A stretch of DNA of 64,000 nt from Cercophora sp. LCS_1 (Eukaryota > Ascomycota > Sordariomycetes > Sordariales > Lasiosphaeriaceae). Positions within the stretch are counted from its first letter, which is position 1; every line of letters begins with the position of its first letter. The position numbers were made by a program, and so were the translations under genes. Shown here piece after piece: positions 1 to 10,497 of the stretch. Location of the stretch: NCBI GenBank assembly GCA_036250225.1, contig JAPZLL010000002.1, positions 620,001 to 684,000 of the forward strand. The letters run 5' to 3'. The notes below the pieces were generated by a model. That model was not told the DNA's origin, did not search any database, and saw only the letters and a program-made list of their open reading frames with translations.

Positions 1-496
1 CCCAAATATTTGCGCTGAATATATGTATCGATATCTCAGCGTCCGCTGCAACGATTGAAGACGTTGTGGGAGCATCGCGTTTCGCCCTGCAGTATAATAT
101 CAGCAGGATGACGAGATCAAGGGATCTTCAACCAGTTCATAGTTTTTCATGTCGTGTGTGGCGGGCAAGGTTGTGATGTACATGGAAACGTGTTGTCGGG
201 CAGAGTGCAAGGCAAGGCGGGACGGGACGGGGCATTAACGTGTCAAGTGTGCAATGAAATGTGCTTCCGCTCCAAGGATGGGAAGGGCAATGTAGTAGTG
301 GAAAGTGTCATTACGTGGGGTGCTATGAGAAGGAGAAAGACCGTTCATGACCACCGAGCGAAAACGCAAACCGTAGAGCTTTTCCATGTCTCCAACCGAC
401 CTGAACGCCGACCGATTGTTCCCTGAAATTCCGAAAGCATCACGAATGAAATGATCCGTTCAATCATGTAGGCGGAGCCCAACACAAACGACAGGC
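1..496. other. Intergenic, 3' side of the KH-protein gene
   Basis: I see no supportable gene here. An open frame from 154 to 426 on the plus strand has no recognisable domain and an arbitrary composition. The stretch probably holds the 3' UTR of the minus-strand KH gene that ends at 497. Confidence 0.5.
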
Positions 497-2082
497 TTAG
501 ATGCGGTGCTTCTCGCTCTCTGTTTCAATGGTTAGCGCTGCTCCAGCAAAGTTGTGTGCGTGTTGCTTACCAAGACGTGAGTAGAGCATGTACAGTGCCA
601 TTCTGTTGCACTCCTCTGTGCCAGTGATCGTGACAAGGCGCTCATTGCTGTTATCCTGAGGCTCGTTGATCTTAATGACGCTGCCGCTGACCTGGCGAAT
701 CTCGTTGATCTTCTGACCGCCCTTGCCGATGATAGCGCCAACCATGTCGTTCGGAATGTAGATCTGCTGAGTAAGAGGAGCGCCCGGGACGGCGCCGCCA
801 GCAGGCATAGGCTGACCATGGGGGCCAGCAGCATGGGCCTGAGGGCCAGGATGAGCAGCGTGCTGCGGCATGTGGGGACCAGCACCAGCGTAGCCACCAG
901 TGGGCTGGGCACCGTACTGGGGAGCCATCGCAGGACCAGGCTGGGCCTGATGGTGGTGGCCATACTGCTGACCGTAGGGCTGGTTGGGCGGCATATGGCC
1001 GTGGGATCGAGGATCGGGTCTCCGGTTGTGGTAGTTGTCACGGTTGCCGTAGTTGCCGCCCGCATTCTGGGGGGCATAGGGAACAACCTGCAGACCGCCA
1101 GGTACAGCGCCGGCAGGACCACCGCTGCGAGTCGCGTATGCGGACGCAGCAGGGCCGCCGAATCGCTCATTCAGCTGCTCAAGCAAGGTACTACCGACGT
1201 AATAAGTAGCGATGTGGACGGCGTCGGCCACGCCCATAACGATGAGCGATCGCTCGCTCGACATGGGGAGGCACGAGTCTGAGGCGTTGAGACGGGCACC
1301 GGAAGCTTCCTGGATTTCCTTGATGCGGGCACCACCCTTTCCGATAATGGAGCCAATGAGGAGGTGCGGGATCAGAAGACGGAGCGGATATGTCTTGGAA
1401 ACACCGCTCGAAGGCTCCTCAAGAGGCTCATTGTTGACTGTGCGGACAATGAGACCGAAGGCCTGGTCAAGTTAGCAGCAATACAAGCAAACGGAGTCTG
1501 GGTTTCTCGTACCTTGGCGACAGCATCAACGACGCCGCTGACCGTGAGAATACGCTCCACGGCGCCCTTCTGGTAGTCGCTGACGGTGCACTTGGCGTGC
1601 GACAACGCACGAATCTTGGAGACGTTCTCGCCGCCCTTGCCGATGATTGTAGCAGCCTCGGGGCTGGAGATGCAAGCGCGAACGTGAATCCACTGCGTCT
1701 CGTCGGTGGCATTCGGGGGCGCGGGGTTGGACTGCATCGAGGCAGGGCCGCTGATAATGGCGATCTTGTTCTCCGGTGCGTCCTGGACGACAGTATCGCC
1801 CTGGGAGTCCTTGACGTGACCGTTCTCGGTCTTCACGGGGTCCTTGCCGTTGGTCGTGTGGTTGCCGTTGGTCGCGGCAGTGCCGTTGGTTGCGGTCGCG
1901 GCAGGAGCATCGATCTTCTTGTCGTCATCGTCCTCCTTGATGGCGACCTTGATATCTTGGGCATCCCTGACAACTTTGTCCAAGGCAGGGCGCTTGGCAT
2001 CCGGCTGGTCGTTGCGCGAAGGCGAGGAAGCGTCCTCCAGGGGCCGCTTGACGGCCTGGGTGGTTTGCGGTGACGCAGACAT
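497..2082 (-). CDS. Triple KH-domain RNA-binding protein (PCBP/hnRNP K-like, Rnc1/Pbp2 type)
   Basis: Three exons on the minus strand: 2082-1513, 1462-571 and 519-497, giving 494 residues. It should bind single-stranded C- or U-rich RNA and act in mRNA stability or localisation, by analogy with fission yeast Rnc1 and budding yeast Pbp2/Hek2. Seen: an acidic, Asn/Thr-rich N-terminus, then KH1 (about 131-200), KH2 (about 215-285) and KH3 (about 420-488). Each KH carries an intact GKGG loop (148-151, 231-234, 436-439). A Gly/Pro/His/Gln-rich, probably disordered linker separates KH2 and KH3. The last intron (520-570, 51 bp, GTAAGC...GCTAAC...CAG) leaves the ending ESEKHRI. Its length is a multiple of three and it has no stop, so unspliced RNA would add 17 residues in frame. 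The family is certain; which yeast orthologue it matches is less so. Confidence 0.93.
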
Positions 2083-3912
2083 TTTGATTAGTTGGGGGTT
2101 GGGGATCTTGTCTCAACCCTGGCGCTTCCGCAAGTTTGTAGTGTCGATATTGGTCTCAATTGATTACCGACTTGCTATGTACACCTGGGGGCTTTCGGAA
2201 GGAAAACGTGCTGGTGTAGTGTAGTGTAGTCGGGTACGTGTTGAGACGGGTCGAGGAAGGAGCGGATTGGTGAATGTGCTCCAGCTGCAAGAACTGGTGT
2301 GAAGTGGATGCTGACGATCGCGGGATGGAGTCTCGCAATGACAGAGAAAAAGAGCAGAGGTAGTCGGACGTGGAAGTAGAGGTTGGTGTGAAGGTAGGAG
2401 TGCGGGGCGGGACGAGGTAGCTTCTGGGGTGAAGCACTTGAGGTAACTCAAACCTTTGCCTGTCAATCCGGCAACAACCAGGCTTTTCTTCCTAAACAGC
2501 CGTCTATTCTCTTGACGGCTGGGTTGGCGCGACACTGGCGATGTCAAGCACACTCGGACCGGTTCAAGACGAGACTGGGACGGCGTGCTCCGTATGTGGA
2601 GGTGGCGTTGGAAGTGGTCGATTGTCGAGTGGTGGCGACGCGCGACGAGAAGGCGGAATCGACGAATTTTGGAGAGGTGAGGATTCTCAAAAATCGAAGA
2701 TGAAGAGTTTGTTTGGACGTAGCGGCCTGGATAGGAACCGCGACGCGCGCAAACGAAGGCGATTAAGGGGTCACTTCAAAGATGGTTGTCTCGAAGAGGT
2801 TTGGGATGTTGCGGAGAGCAACTTGCGGAGGATTGATGAAACCCACGCGGCAAAATCCACCAGCTGAAGCCTCGTTCGCGCCCACTAGGGCGATTCAGGC
2901 TGCGCACGGGGCACATACTGCGCCTGGCGGTGGGCCGAATGTGGCGCTCGGGCCATTCGGGCCATGGATTCTTGATTCAGGTGTGGTCCTGTTGGTCTGG
3001 GAAGGTTTGGTTGTTGCTGGCTCAAATTGTTGTTTGTCGCTTGTCGTTTGGTGTTGAGGTTTGGAGAAAGAAAATTTATTTTGGAATAAACCGTCTACTT
3101 AAAGCTATAGCTTTCTCTCAGGAAAAGACCCGCGGGGCCCCTGCACTGCGTGGCCGAAGCACCGCGATCCATCACTCTGTGAAGCCGCGGGTCTTGCTCG
3201 GGGCCTTGGACTCTGGCCGGCAGATGGGCTGTGGCGCCAGGGATTTGGGTCCAACGGGCTCGACGCATTCACTCAAATGGTCTTCACGGGTGCAGTCATT
3301 CACAATGGGCATAGATGCAATGATCTCGGGACTCCTAGTCACTCTCTGGAGACGTTTGAATCACTGTTTACTGATTTGGGCGTCCGGATGTGCCCTTAGT
3401 TATTTAGGAACATCTCTTGGGGTCTTCCCAACGTGCCTTTGCGTTAGGGCAGCGTGCCTCTGTCAAACTCGTACACCGAATTTGGCTGATGCTGCTTCAA
3501 ACGATATTGACCGAGTGGCTTCTTTTCCAACAGGGACGCGTACGATATCTCAGCAGTAAAATCCAAATTTTAGAGTCCCTAAATCATTGTTGATTTATGC
3601 ATTGGAATGCTGGCCGGTCCATTCGTTTGAATGGAATGCCTCCCCGAGTTTGCTGGTGTGCAATTTCTTGTTTGGAGACCTACTGGGGTCTTGGCGTTTT
3701 CATGGACGTCAACTCTACAGGGCGACAGCATCTTCATCTCAAAAAGTCACAACAGCACTGGACAATACCCTCTATGCGTGCCGACTGGAAAAGAAGACTC
3801 TAAACGATTCAAGCATTGTGCTCACTGTTGCCACTTTCCCTAGAGAGTCTGCGAAGGCACATCCCTTTTCCTCAATTCACTTCTCACGCCAGCCTGGACG
3901 CGAACCGCCAAA
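2083..3912. other. Long divergent promoter region between KH-protein and CENP-K-like genes
   Basis: This 1.8 kb stretch separates two divergent genes. The minus-strand side (about 2100-2450) is pyrimidine-rich when read toward the KH gene, as expected of a fungal 5' leader. Several open frames (for example 2930-3559 plus, 2164-2553 minus) overlap each other and show no domain, so I treat them as chance. Nothing else is recognised. Confidence 0.5.
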
Positions 3913-4960
3913 ATGGAAGGTGTATCAAGTCTCCCAAGTGATCTTTACAAAGGCGATGTGGATCAAACAATCAGAGAACTGAACGACACGATCAAAGAAG
4001 TTGAGGACGCGCTTCGACAGGTATACTAGCCAGTCCCTTGACGCGCTTGGCAGTTACTGACATGGCATCCAACAGCTCAGAGGGACCACTCCACAAATCC
4101 CAGATTCTGCCCTGACGCAAAGCGATAGTATGGAGATCATGGCCACGGCATACAGAGGGCTCTCAGAATCAGGACCCTTCTTGCCATCACGGGGCTCCGT
4201 GCTCCCGGCCCTGCTCGCTTTGCGGACGGTAAACAAAACCACAGCAGAGACCAAGGCATACATGCAATCACAAGCAGGGACCCTCGAGCAGACAAAAAAG
4301 AAGATTGAAGCAGAGGAGATCAATCTACGCGAGCAACGCGCCTTGGAAGGTGCTTTGCAGAAGCGGATCAAGTCTCTACGCGAGGGACTGGAGCACCAGG
4401 AGAAGAAGACGGCGGAGGAGCTCGACGACGAGAAGATTGCCAAGCTTCGAGAGGAAAAGACACGGTTTGATAAGCAAACCTCAAGCCTCATGAAGGATCT
4501 TGACTGGTTCATTGAGAATCACCTCGGTCTGATGCTTGCAGCGGAGGAACTTGGTGGACCCGTCGTAGGAGAGATGACCGAGATCGAGCCGGATGATCTG
4601 ACGGCCGGGTTTAGTGCCCAAGGCAAACTGAAAAAGGCAAAAGGGAATCCTGACGAGGATAGGCGCCAGCGACGCATCGACGAGATTTGGGGGGCTGAGC
4701 CTGAGCAGGCCGAGTCGAGGAACAAGAGGAAACGCGACCGGGACGAGTCTTCTGCGGCAGGGACAGAGCTGCGCGAGCTCATCGAGCAACTGCTCAACAC
4801 GTCTATGGAGGCTGGGGGAGACAGCTCGGCGGCATATATCAGGATCGAGAGGGAGTCTGCGGCCGCGAGGTTCCTCGTCCGATCAAAGGTGGCCGAGTTC
4901 CACCCAAAGGACGCAAAGCGTTTGCGACTCATCGACTTTGGACGGGAGCTGGACGACTAG
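3913..4960 (+). CDS. CENP-K-like inner kinetochore (CCAN) protein
   Basis: Two exons, 3913-4020 and 4076-4960, encode 330 residues; the 55-bp intron is phase 0. The start lies in a strong context (CCAAAATGG) and gives MEGVSSLPSDLYKGDVDQTI. Seen: a short N-terminal helix, a Pro-rich turn, then a long charged coiled coil (about 90-180). A conserved-looking block follows (WFIENHLGLMLAAEELGGPV, about 187-206), then a basic linker and a C-terminal helix rich in Arg/Lys. From memory this matches fungal proteins annotated as centromere protein CENP-K (Sim4 in fission yeast, Mcm22 in budding yeast), part of the constitutive centromere-associated network. The assignment rests on pattern resemblance. 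A generic coiled-coil protein is the alternative. It sits head-to-head with the KH gene and upstream of dUTPase. Confidence 0.7.
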
Positions 4961-5703
4961 TTCTGGGTGATGAGATGGGGCCGTGGGCAATCAAACATGC
5001 AACGCAGATCCCCCTTCCCACGTGGAAGCAAACAAACCCGTTGCTCCGGACCAACCCTTCAAACATTGGCCCAGGGGTATATTCTTTGGGTTCGTCTCAA
5101 GGTGAAGTGATATTTTTCCGATAGCCATTGGATAGGTCGCATAGCGAACCTCGGTCCGAAGCAAATTCTATGTGTGGTCTGGTTCTTGTCATAGTTCCAC
5201 CCTAAGCTCACCATTTCCCATCAAGAAGAGTCTCTGAAGGTCATCAAGAGCTCAAGGGCAACCAGTTCTTAGTTGCTGTGCCTGTGGCAAAGTAGTTGTG
5301 GATAAAGCCTCGGGCGCCCCTGAATCACAAAAGTTGAGTTCGAGTGCAGAAACTCAGCAAGAGGAGATTTTCGGAAAAGGACGTCTAGAATGAAGATTGC
5401 ACAGCTCACTGAATCACCGAATAACCTCAAGCTGCAAACTGCCCATCAAAATACAGTAAGCCAATAAAGTAGTGGCAAACAATCACAAAATTCCAACCCT
5501 TGAGAAGTCAAGACATGCATTTCCAACGCCTCCCTGAAGCCAATTGACCAATCCCCACCAACCCCGCCAACCCCTTTAAAAACGCGTCGCGTCAACGCGT
5601 CTCCCGAACCTCTCCCCCAATATCTCACAACTGTCTCTTCCACTGCCAGCCTAACAACACAAACCAGACTCCAGCATCTCACCAACTCAACCACTTTCTC
5701 AAA
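4961..5703. other. Intergenic/promoter region upstream of dUTPase
   Basis: No gene is seen. The last 130 bp contain two perfect ACGCGT boxes, annotated separately, followed by a C/A-rich leader with frequent CAAC and CTCAC runs just before the dUTPase start. Confidence 0.6.
5582..5600 (+). promoter_or_regulatory. Two MluI cell-cycle boxes (MCB, ACGCGT) upstream of dUTPase
   Basis: ACGCGT occurs at 5582-5587 and again at 5595-5600, 13 bp apart start to start, about 100-120 bp before the dUTPase ATG. ACGCGT is the established binding site of the G1/S factor MBF (Mbp1/Swi6 in budding yeast, Res1/Res2-Cdc10 in fission yeast). Tandem boxes at this distance fit an S-phase promoter. That they are functional in this organism is inference. 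Confidence 0.75.
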
Positions 5704-6288
5704 ATGACCGCCGACGCAACCCAATCCCCGCCCGCCAAGCGCGTCAAGACCTCCCCCGGCGCCATCCCTCTGCAAATCAAGAAACTCTCCCCCGCCGGGC
5801 GTCTCCCAACCCGCGGCTCCGCCTTTGCCGCAGGCTACGATATCTACGCGGCGCGCGAGACCGTCATCCCCGCGGGCGGACGCGCGTTGGTGGACACGGA
5901 TATTAGCATGTCTATTCCTGCTGATTGCTGTATGTTTTCCGTCTCTCTATCTGCATCCCCGATCCAACCCAACCCAACAGTAGAATACATGGAATGCAAG
6001 GGCAAGGCAAGGCTAACGCACATAACAGACGGCCGAATCGCCCCTCGCTCCGGCCTCGCAGTAAAGCACGGCATCTCCACCGGTGCAGGCGTCATCGACG
6101 CGGACTACCGAGGCCAAGTCAAGGTGTTGCTGTTCAACCACGGCGACAAGGATTTCGAGGTGAAGGAGGGCGACCGGATCGCGCAGCTGATTCTGGAGCG
6201 GATTTACACGCCCGAGGTTGTGGAGGTTGAGGAGCTGGAGGAGAGTGTTAGAGGGGCGGGCGGGTTCGGGAGCACTGGGACGAACTGA
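5704..6288 (+). CDS. DUT1: Deoxyuridine 5'-triphosphate nucleotidohydrolase (dUTPase)
   Basis: Two exons, 5704-5929 and 6029-6288, encode 161 residues. The enzyme hydrolyses dUTP to dUMP and pyrophosphate, keeping uracil out of DNA and supplying dUMP for thymidylate synthesis. All five trimeric-dUTPase motifs are visible: AAGYDIYA (42-49), GRIAPRSGLA (77-86), GVIDADYRG (96-104, with the catalytic Asp), GDRIAQLILE (123-132) and the Gly-rich C-terminal arm RGAGGFGSTG (150-159). The N-terminus carries PPAKRVK, a plausible nuclear signal. The intron (99 bp, phase 1) splits the Tyr codon before motif 2; it is stop-free and a multiple of three, so a retained-intron form would put 33 residues between motifs 1 and 2. 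Length and motifs are typical of the family. Confidence 0.97.
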   Translation: MTADATQSPPAKRVKTSPGAIPLQIKKLSPAGRLPTRGSAFAAGYDIYAARETVIPAGGRALVDTDISMSIPADCCMFSVSLSASPIQPNPTVEYMECKGKARLTHITDGRIAPRSGLAVKHGISTGAGVIDADYRGQVKVLLFNHGDKDFEVKEGDRIAQLILERIYTPEVVEVEELEESVRGAGGFGSTGTN

Positions 6289-6574
6289 TTCCTCCTGTCT
6301 TTGGGGTTGAAAATGGGGGTTTGTTTATGGGCGCTTGGGAGAGATGGTAGCAAAAGACATGCGATTGGATTGAAATGGGATCGATAGGAAAAATGGAAGT
6401 GATATAAAGTCCGGAAGGACTCCCGGTCTAAATGCTCTCTATGTCCCCGTCCCCATCCCGACCTGCCCCGCCCGCCAGCCAACATGTCCAGAGTCTTAAA
6501 AACACCTGCTGCCGTTCTATGCCCATAAACCCAGGTACTAACACCCGCCCCTTGACGCCTGTAGCTTGAACTCC

Positions 6575-7904
6575 TTACATCTTGACCGCCCTGAACCCAA
6601 CTTTAGGGCTTCTTAAGCTGTCCAGGTGTCTGACTAATTTCAGTTCGGCCGCTTTGCTCTTGATGAGCCTCGCCTTCTTCTTTTCTTCTTCATCGCTGCC
6701 TGTGACGCCGTTTACACCGTCGCTCTTGAGCTTGCCCTGCATGGCTTCACATGTCCTCGTCAACACCTCGTGCATGCTCGCTAGTACCCTTTCGACCGCC
6801 TTGGCTAGGGGTAGGTCTAGGGCGTCGACGTCGTCATCACTTCGCCAGGATGCCCTCCCCGCAAGACCAGGTGTGTTCCAAACGGCCTCGCGCATCCTCA
6901 CAACCGTTAAGGCGGCAAACATGTCACCCGTCCCGCTGAAATAGCAGTCGATCGCCGGGAATACGATCTTGAAGGCTCTTGCTTTGCGATCCGACGCCAT
7001 GGTCGACCCAACAACAGACAGAGACGAGGTTGGATGATCTGGATGGAAAAGGGAGACGGAGGTGATGACGATGTGGGGGACGCCGTAGCGGATGTGCATG
7101 GTTTGGATGGCCTGGTGAAGGGACGCCATATCGACTATTTTCGTCTCTGAGAGGAGCCTAGGGGTCGGCGTCAGCTATGATAGGGGGGAGACCGAAAGGG
7201 GTGGCATACTCGGCCTCGAACTGGTTGGGAAGGATCAAGTCCGCGTGGGGGACGAGACTCCTATAAACAGGAACGACGTCCTGAGCCACGTAGAGATTGC
7301 CATTGTCGCCCATCACAGGATCGAGTACCCAGAAGAAGCCACCAGGCGAGTTCTTGGCCTTTGCTTGAAGCTCTTCCGCGATGCGCCCGACTGCCTCCAG
7401 GGCTTCGGCGCCTGGAACGTAGCCCGAAAGCATCATATCAAAGTCGTCGAGATATGACTGCTTGAGACCCCGGTAGAGATCGGTGATTTCCTGTGCCGAC
7501 ACCCTCGTACCTGTCCATTGCCCGTACCCGGTGTGGTTACCTGGACACAACAGCAACGCATGAGACGGATGCGAACCATGGAGTGACAGAGGGGTTGTTA
7601 CTGACTGAACTGGACTGTGTTCAACGCTGCCACGTCGCATCCTAGCGACTGCATGCTGAAGACGGCGATCTTGTTGCCGACATAGCTACTTGTCGCAAAC
7701 AAATCGAGTTGAGTCAATGATCTCGACTTATGAAAGTGCTACGGCCTCAGACACGAGGGGAAAAGAGAGGACTCACCCCGAGACAACCTTTGACACTCAA
7801 TTAGTATCAGGGCATATTATTTGGAAAGAGTAGGTATAGATTACATGACTGGCCACCGCCAGCACGCGGGTTTCTGGGACTGGTGGACCCTCGGTCATTG
7901 TCAT
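6575..7904 (-). CDS. BUD16: Pyridoxal kinase (vitamin B6 salvage)
   Basis: Five exons on the minus strand: 7904-7845, 7787-7777, 7685-7606, 7540-7210 and 7157-6575, giving 354 residues. The enzyme phosphorylates pyridoxal, pyridoxine or pyridoxamine with ATP to make the PLP cofactor precursors. Seen: the N-terminal strand VLAVASHVVSGYVGN, the substrate-side NHTGYGQWTG loop, VLDPVMGDNG (ATP/Mg region), LPNQFEAELLS, and the ribokinase-superfamily signature FSGTGDMFAAL (234-244), whose Asp239 is the expected catalytic base. An insertion rich in Asp, Glu and Lys near the C-terminus is typical of fungal members. Exon 2 is only 11 nt, and both flanking introns (57 and 91 bp) are required to keep the frame. 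An in-frame second ATG lies two codons downstream of the chosen start. Orthologous to yeast Bud16 by motif content. Confidence 0.94.
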
Positions 7905-8724
7905 GATGCTTCTTAGGTACAGATGTACTGTGTAACTGTTGCAATTCGGATGATTCAGTGGGCCGCGGTATAACGACAGAGCGAGACGGCAGGGCCGAAG
8001 GTTGTGCCGATCGTAGCCAGCACGGGACTTTGCAGAGGGAAAACAGCGGCCCGAGGCCAAAGACAATGCGGAGTTACAGAGATGGGAGTGGAAGGGAGAG
8101 TTTGGGTAAGGGATGCGAGGATCGGGACGGGGATTGGGTGCATCTAAATCTTGTCATACATCGAAGCAACGGGGCGAGCACCTCGATGACTACAGGGCGT
8201 GCCGTGTGACGGGTAAAAATCGGTTGTGATGCCGGACAAGCCGTTGCAGGTGTGCGGCGTGAGGAGTCACCGAGGACGGGATCTAGGAATATCGCCTGGT
8301 CCAGAAAGCGCTGGCAAAGAGCAGCGCCGATTCAGGAACTTTCTCATGCCATTGACCCCGCCACGCCGCTGCACCGGCCCTCCCCGCCCAACTGCAACTG
8401 TCAATTGACCCCGCCTCGCACCCCACGCCGCCAAAAAATCAGGAACGCAAGCTTCCACTTTCCATGCGCGCGAGCGCCTTCAAGCCCTGCGCCTGGGCTG
8501 CCTCGCACCCTGCCGCGACACTGTAACGGACCAAGAGATGAGAAAATGTGATTTCATTACCATCAGACATGATCATGCTGCCCCCGCGCTCCAGACCTAG
8601 TACTCTAGTGCACACCCCGCTTCCAGTTTTGCTTCCTTTACCGGTACCCAGGTATATCCATTTAGAGTCAAACAAGATGCGTGACTGTCATATCCATCAT
8701 CGTCTTCGTTGCCCCGGGGCGCAA
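7905..8724. other. Intergenic between pyridoxal kinase (5' end) and PCNA (3' end)
   Basis: This holds the pyridoxal kinase promoter and the PCNA 3' region, both genes being on the minus strand. Open frames in all directions overlap without domain content. A C-rich stretch on the plus strand near 8340-8520 is the only compositional feature. Confidence 0.5.
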
Positions 8725-9687
8725 TCACTCCTCATCGCCGATCTGCAGTCACCGTATTAGCATGGGTGCCCAACCTGTGCGGGGGCAAGTGTGCATACCT
8801 TGGGCGCGAGGTAGAAGCGCAGGTAGCTATTGCCTGTCAGGGTGTACTCGACGAGAAGAGGCACCTCGTTCGACAGGCAGATCTTGACGGTGCTCGACAG
8901 ACCCGACGCCTTGCAGAAATTGACCAGGTACTTGAGCGAGAAAGTGAGTGAAACAGGCTCGCTGAGCTCGATCTCAATGTTCTCCGAAGGCTTCTCGACG
9001 TTGGTATGCTGGCGCAGGGTAACGGAGCCGTTGCCAATGTCTCCCTGGGCAGAGAACTTGACGCCATCCTTGGTAGCCTCGATGGTGACTGCGGAGAGCG
9101 GCGGTCAGTATGCTAGAGGCCGGCGCATGAGTTTTGTGCGTCAGATTAACGTACCCGACTCGGACATGGCCATCAAGTCCGTCGTAATTCGCTTGAACTC
9201 GGACGAGGGCATGCTGATAGTGGCAGCATAGTCGGTCTCGGGGATGCCCAAGTGCTCTTGGTCAATGTCCATGAGCTTCAGGTCATACTCGGAGATGCGG
9301 TCATTCTCGGAGCTCTCGAAAACGAGGTTCAGGACATCAGGCGCATCCTCAGCCTTAAGAGTCAGGATGTCCTCGTTCTGCGCCGCGCGCAAAACCTTGG
9401 TGAGGGAAGTAAGGTTGACACCGAGCGCAATGTTGCGGTCGCAGCGGTAGGGGGAGAAGCCCTCATGCTTGAGCATCATCGACACTAAGGCGACATGGCT
9501 GTTATCCATGGCCTGGAGGGCAATGCCACTGTCATTGCAATCGAAATTGCAATCCTGCACGAGATCCTTGATCGCATCGACGACCTGGGGAAAAGTACGT
9601 TTAGACAGGTCGCCGGTGGCAACTTCGTGGGGATAGGGTATTTACCTTCTTCAGGATGCTCGCCTGCTCCAGTCTGGCCTCCAACAT
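8725..9687 (-). CDS. POL30: Proliferating cell nuclear antigen (PCNA sliding clamp)
   Basis: Four coding exons on the minus strand: 9687-9646, 9584-9155, 9088-8799 and 8742-8725, encoding 259 residues, the usual PCNA length. It forms the trimeric ring that tethers replicative polymerases and many repair factors to DNA. Seen: MLEARLEQASILKKVVDAIK at the start, LVQDCNFDCNDSGIALQAMD, the interdomain loop region around LGIPETDY, the conserved SESVTIEATKDGVKFSAQGD after the second intron, and the C-terminal YLRFYLAPKIGDEE. The last exon is only 18 nt (IGDEE plus stop) but restores the canonical end that PIP-box partners touch. A non-coding 5' intron is also likely. The promoter has MCB-like cores. 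Identity is certain. Confidence 0.98.
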
Positions 9688-9689
9688 TG

Positions 9690-9760
9690 CTATGGGTGTG
9701 AGCGTCGGGCGCGAGGAAAGATGGCGGGGCAGTCGCAGCGGCCGCTGATCAGTTACTTAC
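9690..9760 (-). other. Probable 5'-UTR intron of the PCNA gene
   Basis: Reading the minus strand, a consensus donor GTAAGT begins at 9760 and an acceptor CATAG ends at 9690, two bases before the PCNA ATG. The 71-bp span matches neighbouring intron sizes and contains several start/stop-like triplets that would otherwise sit in the leader. Inferred from splice-site quality only. Confidence 0.6.
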
Positions 9761-9932
9761 TGACGGTTGTTTCTGAAGATTTGGTGGGAAGGGTGAGTTT
9801 GTGATAGAAGGAGGATCTCGAGAAGCTCGCGCGGAACAATTGCAGTGTTTTGCGACACGGAAGAGTTCTCGTGGGTTCCTGGCGAATTTCCAGGTGGATG
9901 GTTTGCGAGGGGAAGAGGCAGCCACCGACACG

Positions 9933-10019
9933 ACGCGCTTTGCACTTTGCGAGACGCGACTGGGCTCAAATTGATTCCTGGTTTGGGCTAGCGAAACGCA
10001 CGAGCCACTGCTAAACGCG
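9933..10019. promoter_or_regulatory. Three ACGCG cores upstream of PCNA (MCB-like)
   Basis: ACGCG occurs at 9933-9937, 9954-9958 and 10015-10019, 246-332 bp upstream of the PCNA start. The full hexamer ACGCGT is not reached, so these are core matches to the MBF site rather than perfect boxes. Clustering ahead of a replication gene makes cell-cycle control plausible. Confidence 0.45.
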
Positions 10020-10497
10020 CCCTGAGATTTATCGCCTCAGGCACCTGCGTCATCACCTCCCGCGTAGTCAACAGTTTTCAAGATTGAAATGAAACAGTGA
10101 CTTGTTTGTTCAAAGCATCGTCGGACGCTGTTCCTGTTTGATATACAAGCTATGGTAGGGTACGAGCCTCTAATTACACTATAGTGAATGACCATTATCA
10201 TGATGTGGTTGAGTTATGTTCACCTGGCTCTTTTTCCAGGGAAATAAAAACGCCGCCGTCGCCGTTGTCGTCCGTTTGCCGGCTCGACTCGACTGTCGCT
10301 CCCTAAGAAAATCTGTCAAACGAATGGGATCCGATGTAACAAGCCACCAAGCCAACAATCGCAACGCCAATCTCTATTCAAACCGCCCAAAATCTTTTCA
10401 ATGCCCGTACTTCTCCCAGAAGACCAGCCGAGGCCATGAATGTCGTAATACCAAGAAGCCAAGGAGATATTATGTCAAAGATTGTACCGTCGTCATG
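10020..10497. other. Intergenic between PCNA upstream region and Inp2-like gene 3' end
   Basis: The stretch holds distal PCNA promoter and the 3' UTR of the following minus-strand gene. I see no gene. The span near 10120-10215 is noticeably AT-richer than its surroundings. Confidence 0.4.

Noticed and set aside
532..1170. 212-codon open frame on the minus strand within the KH gene
   Set aside because: It is a +1/+2 frame shadow of the KH-protein exon; the KH frame has three GKGG motifs and splices consistently.
2930..3559. 209-codon plus-strand open frame in the divergent promoter
   Set aside because: No domain, composition biased to Cys/Trp/Ser/Leu without pattern, and no sensible start context.
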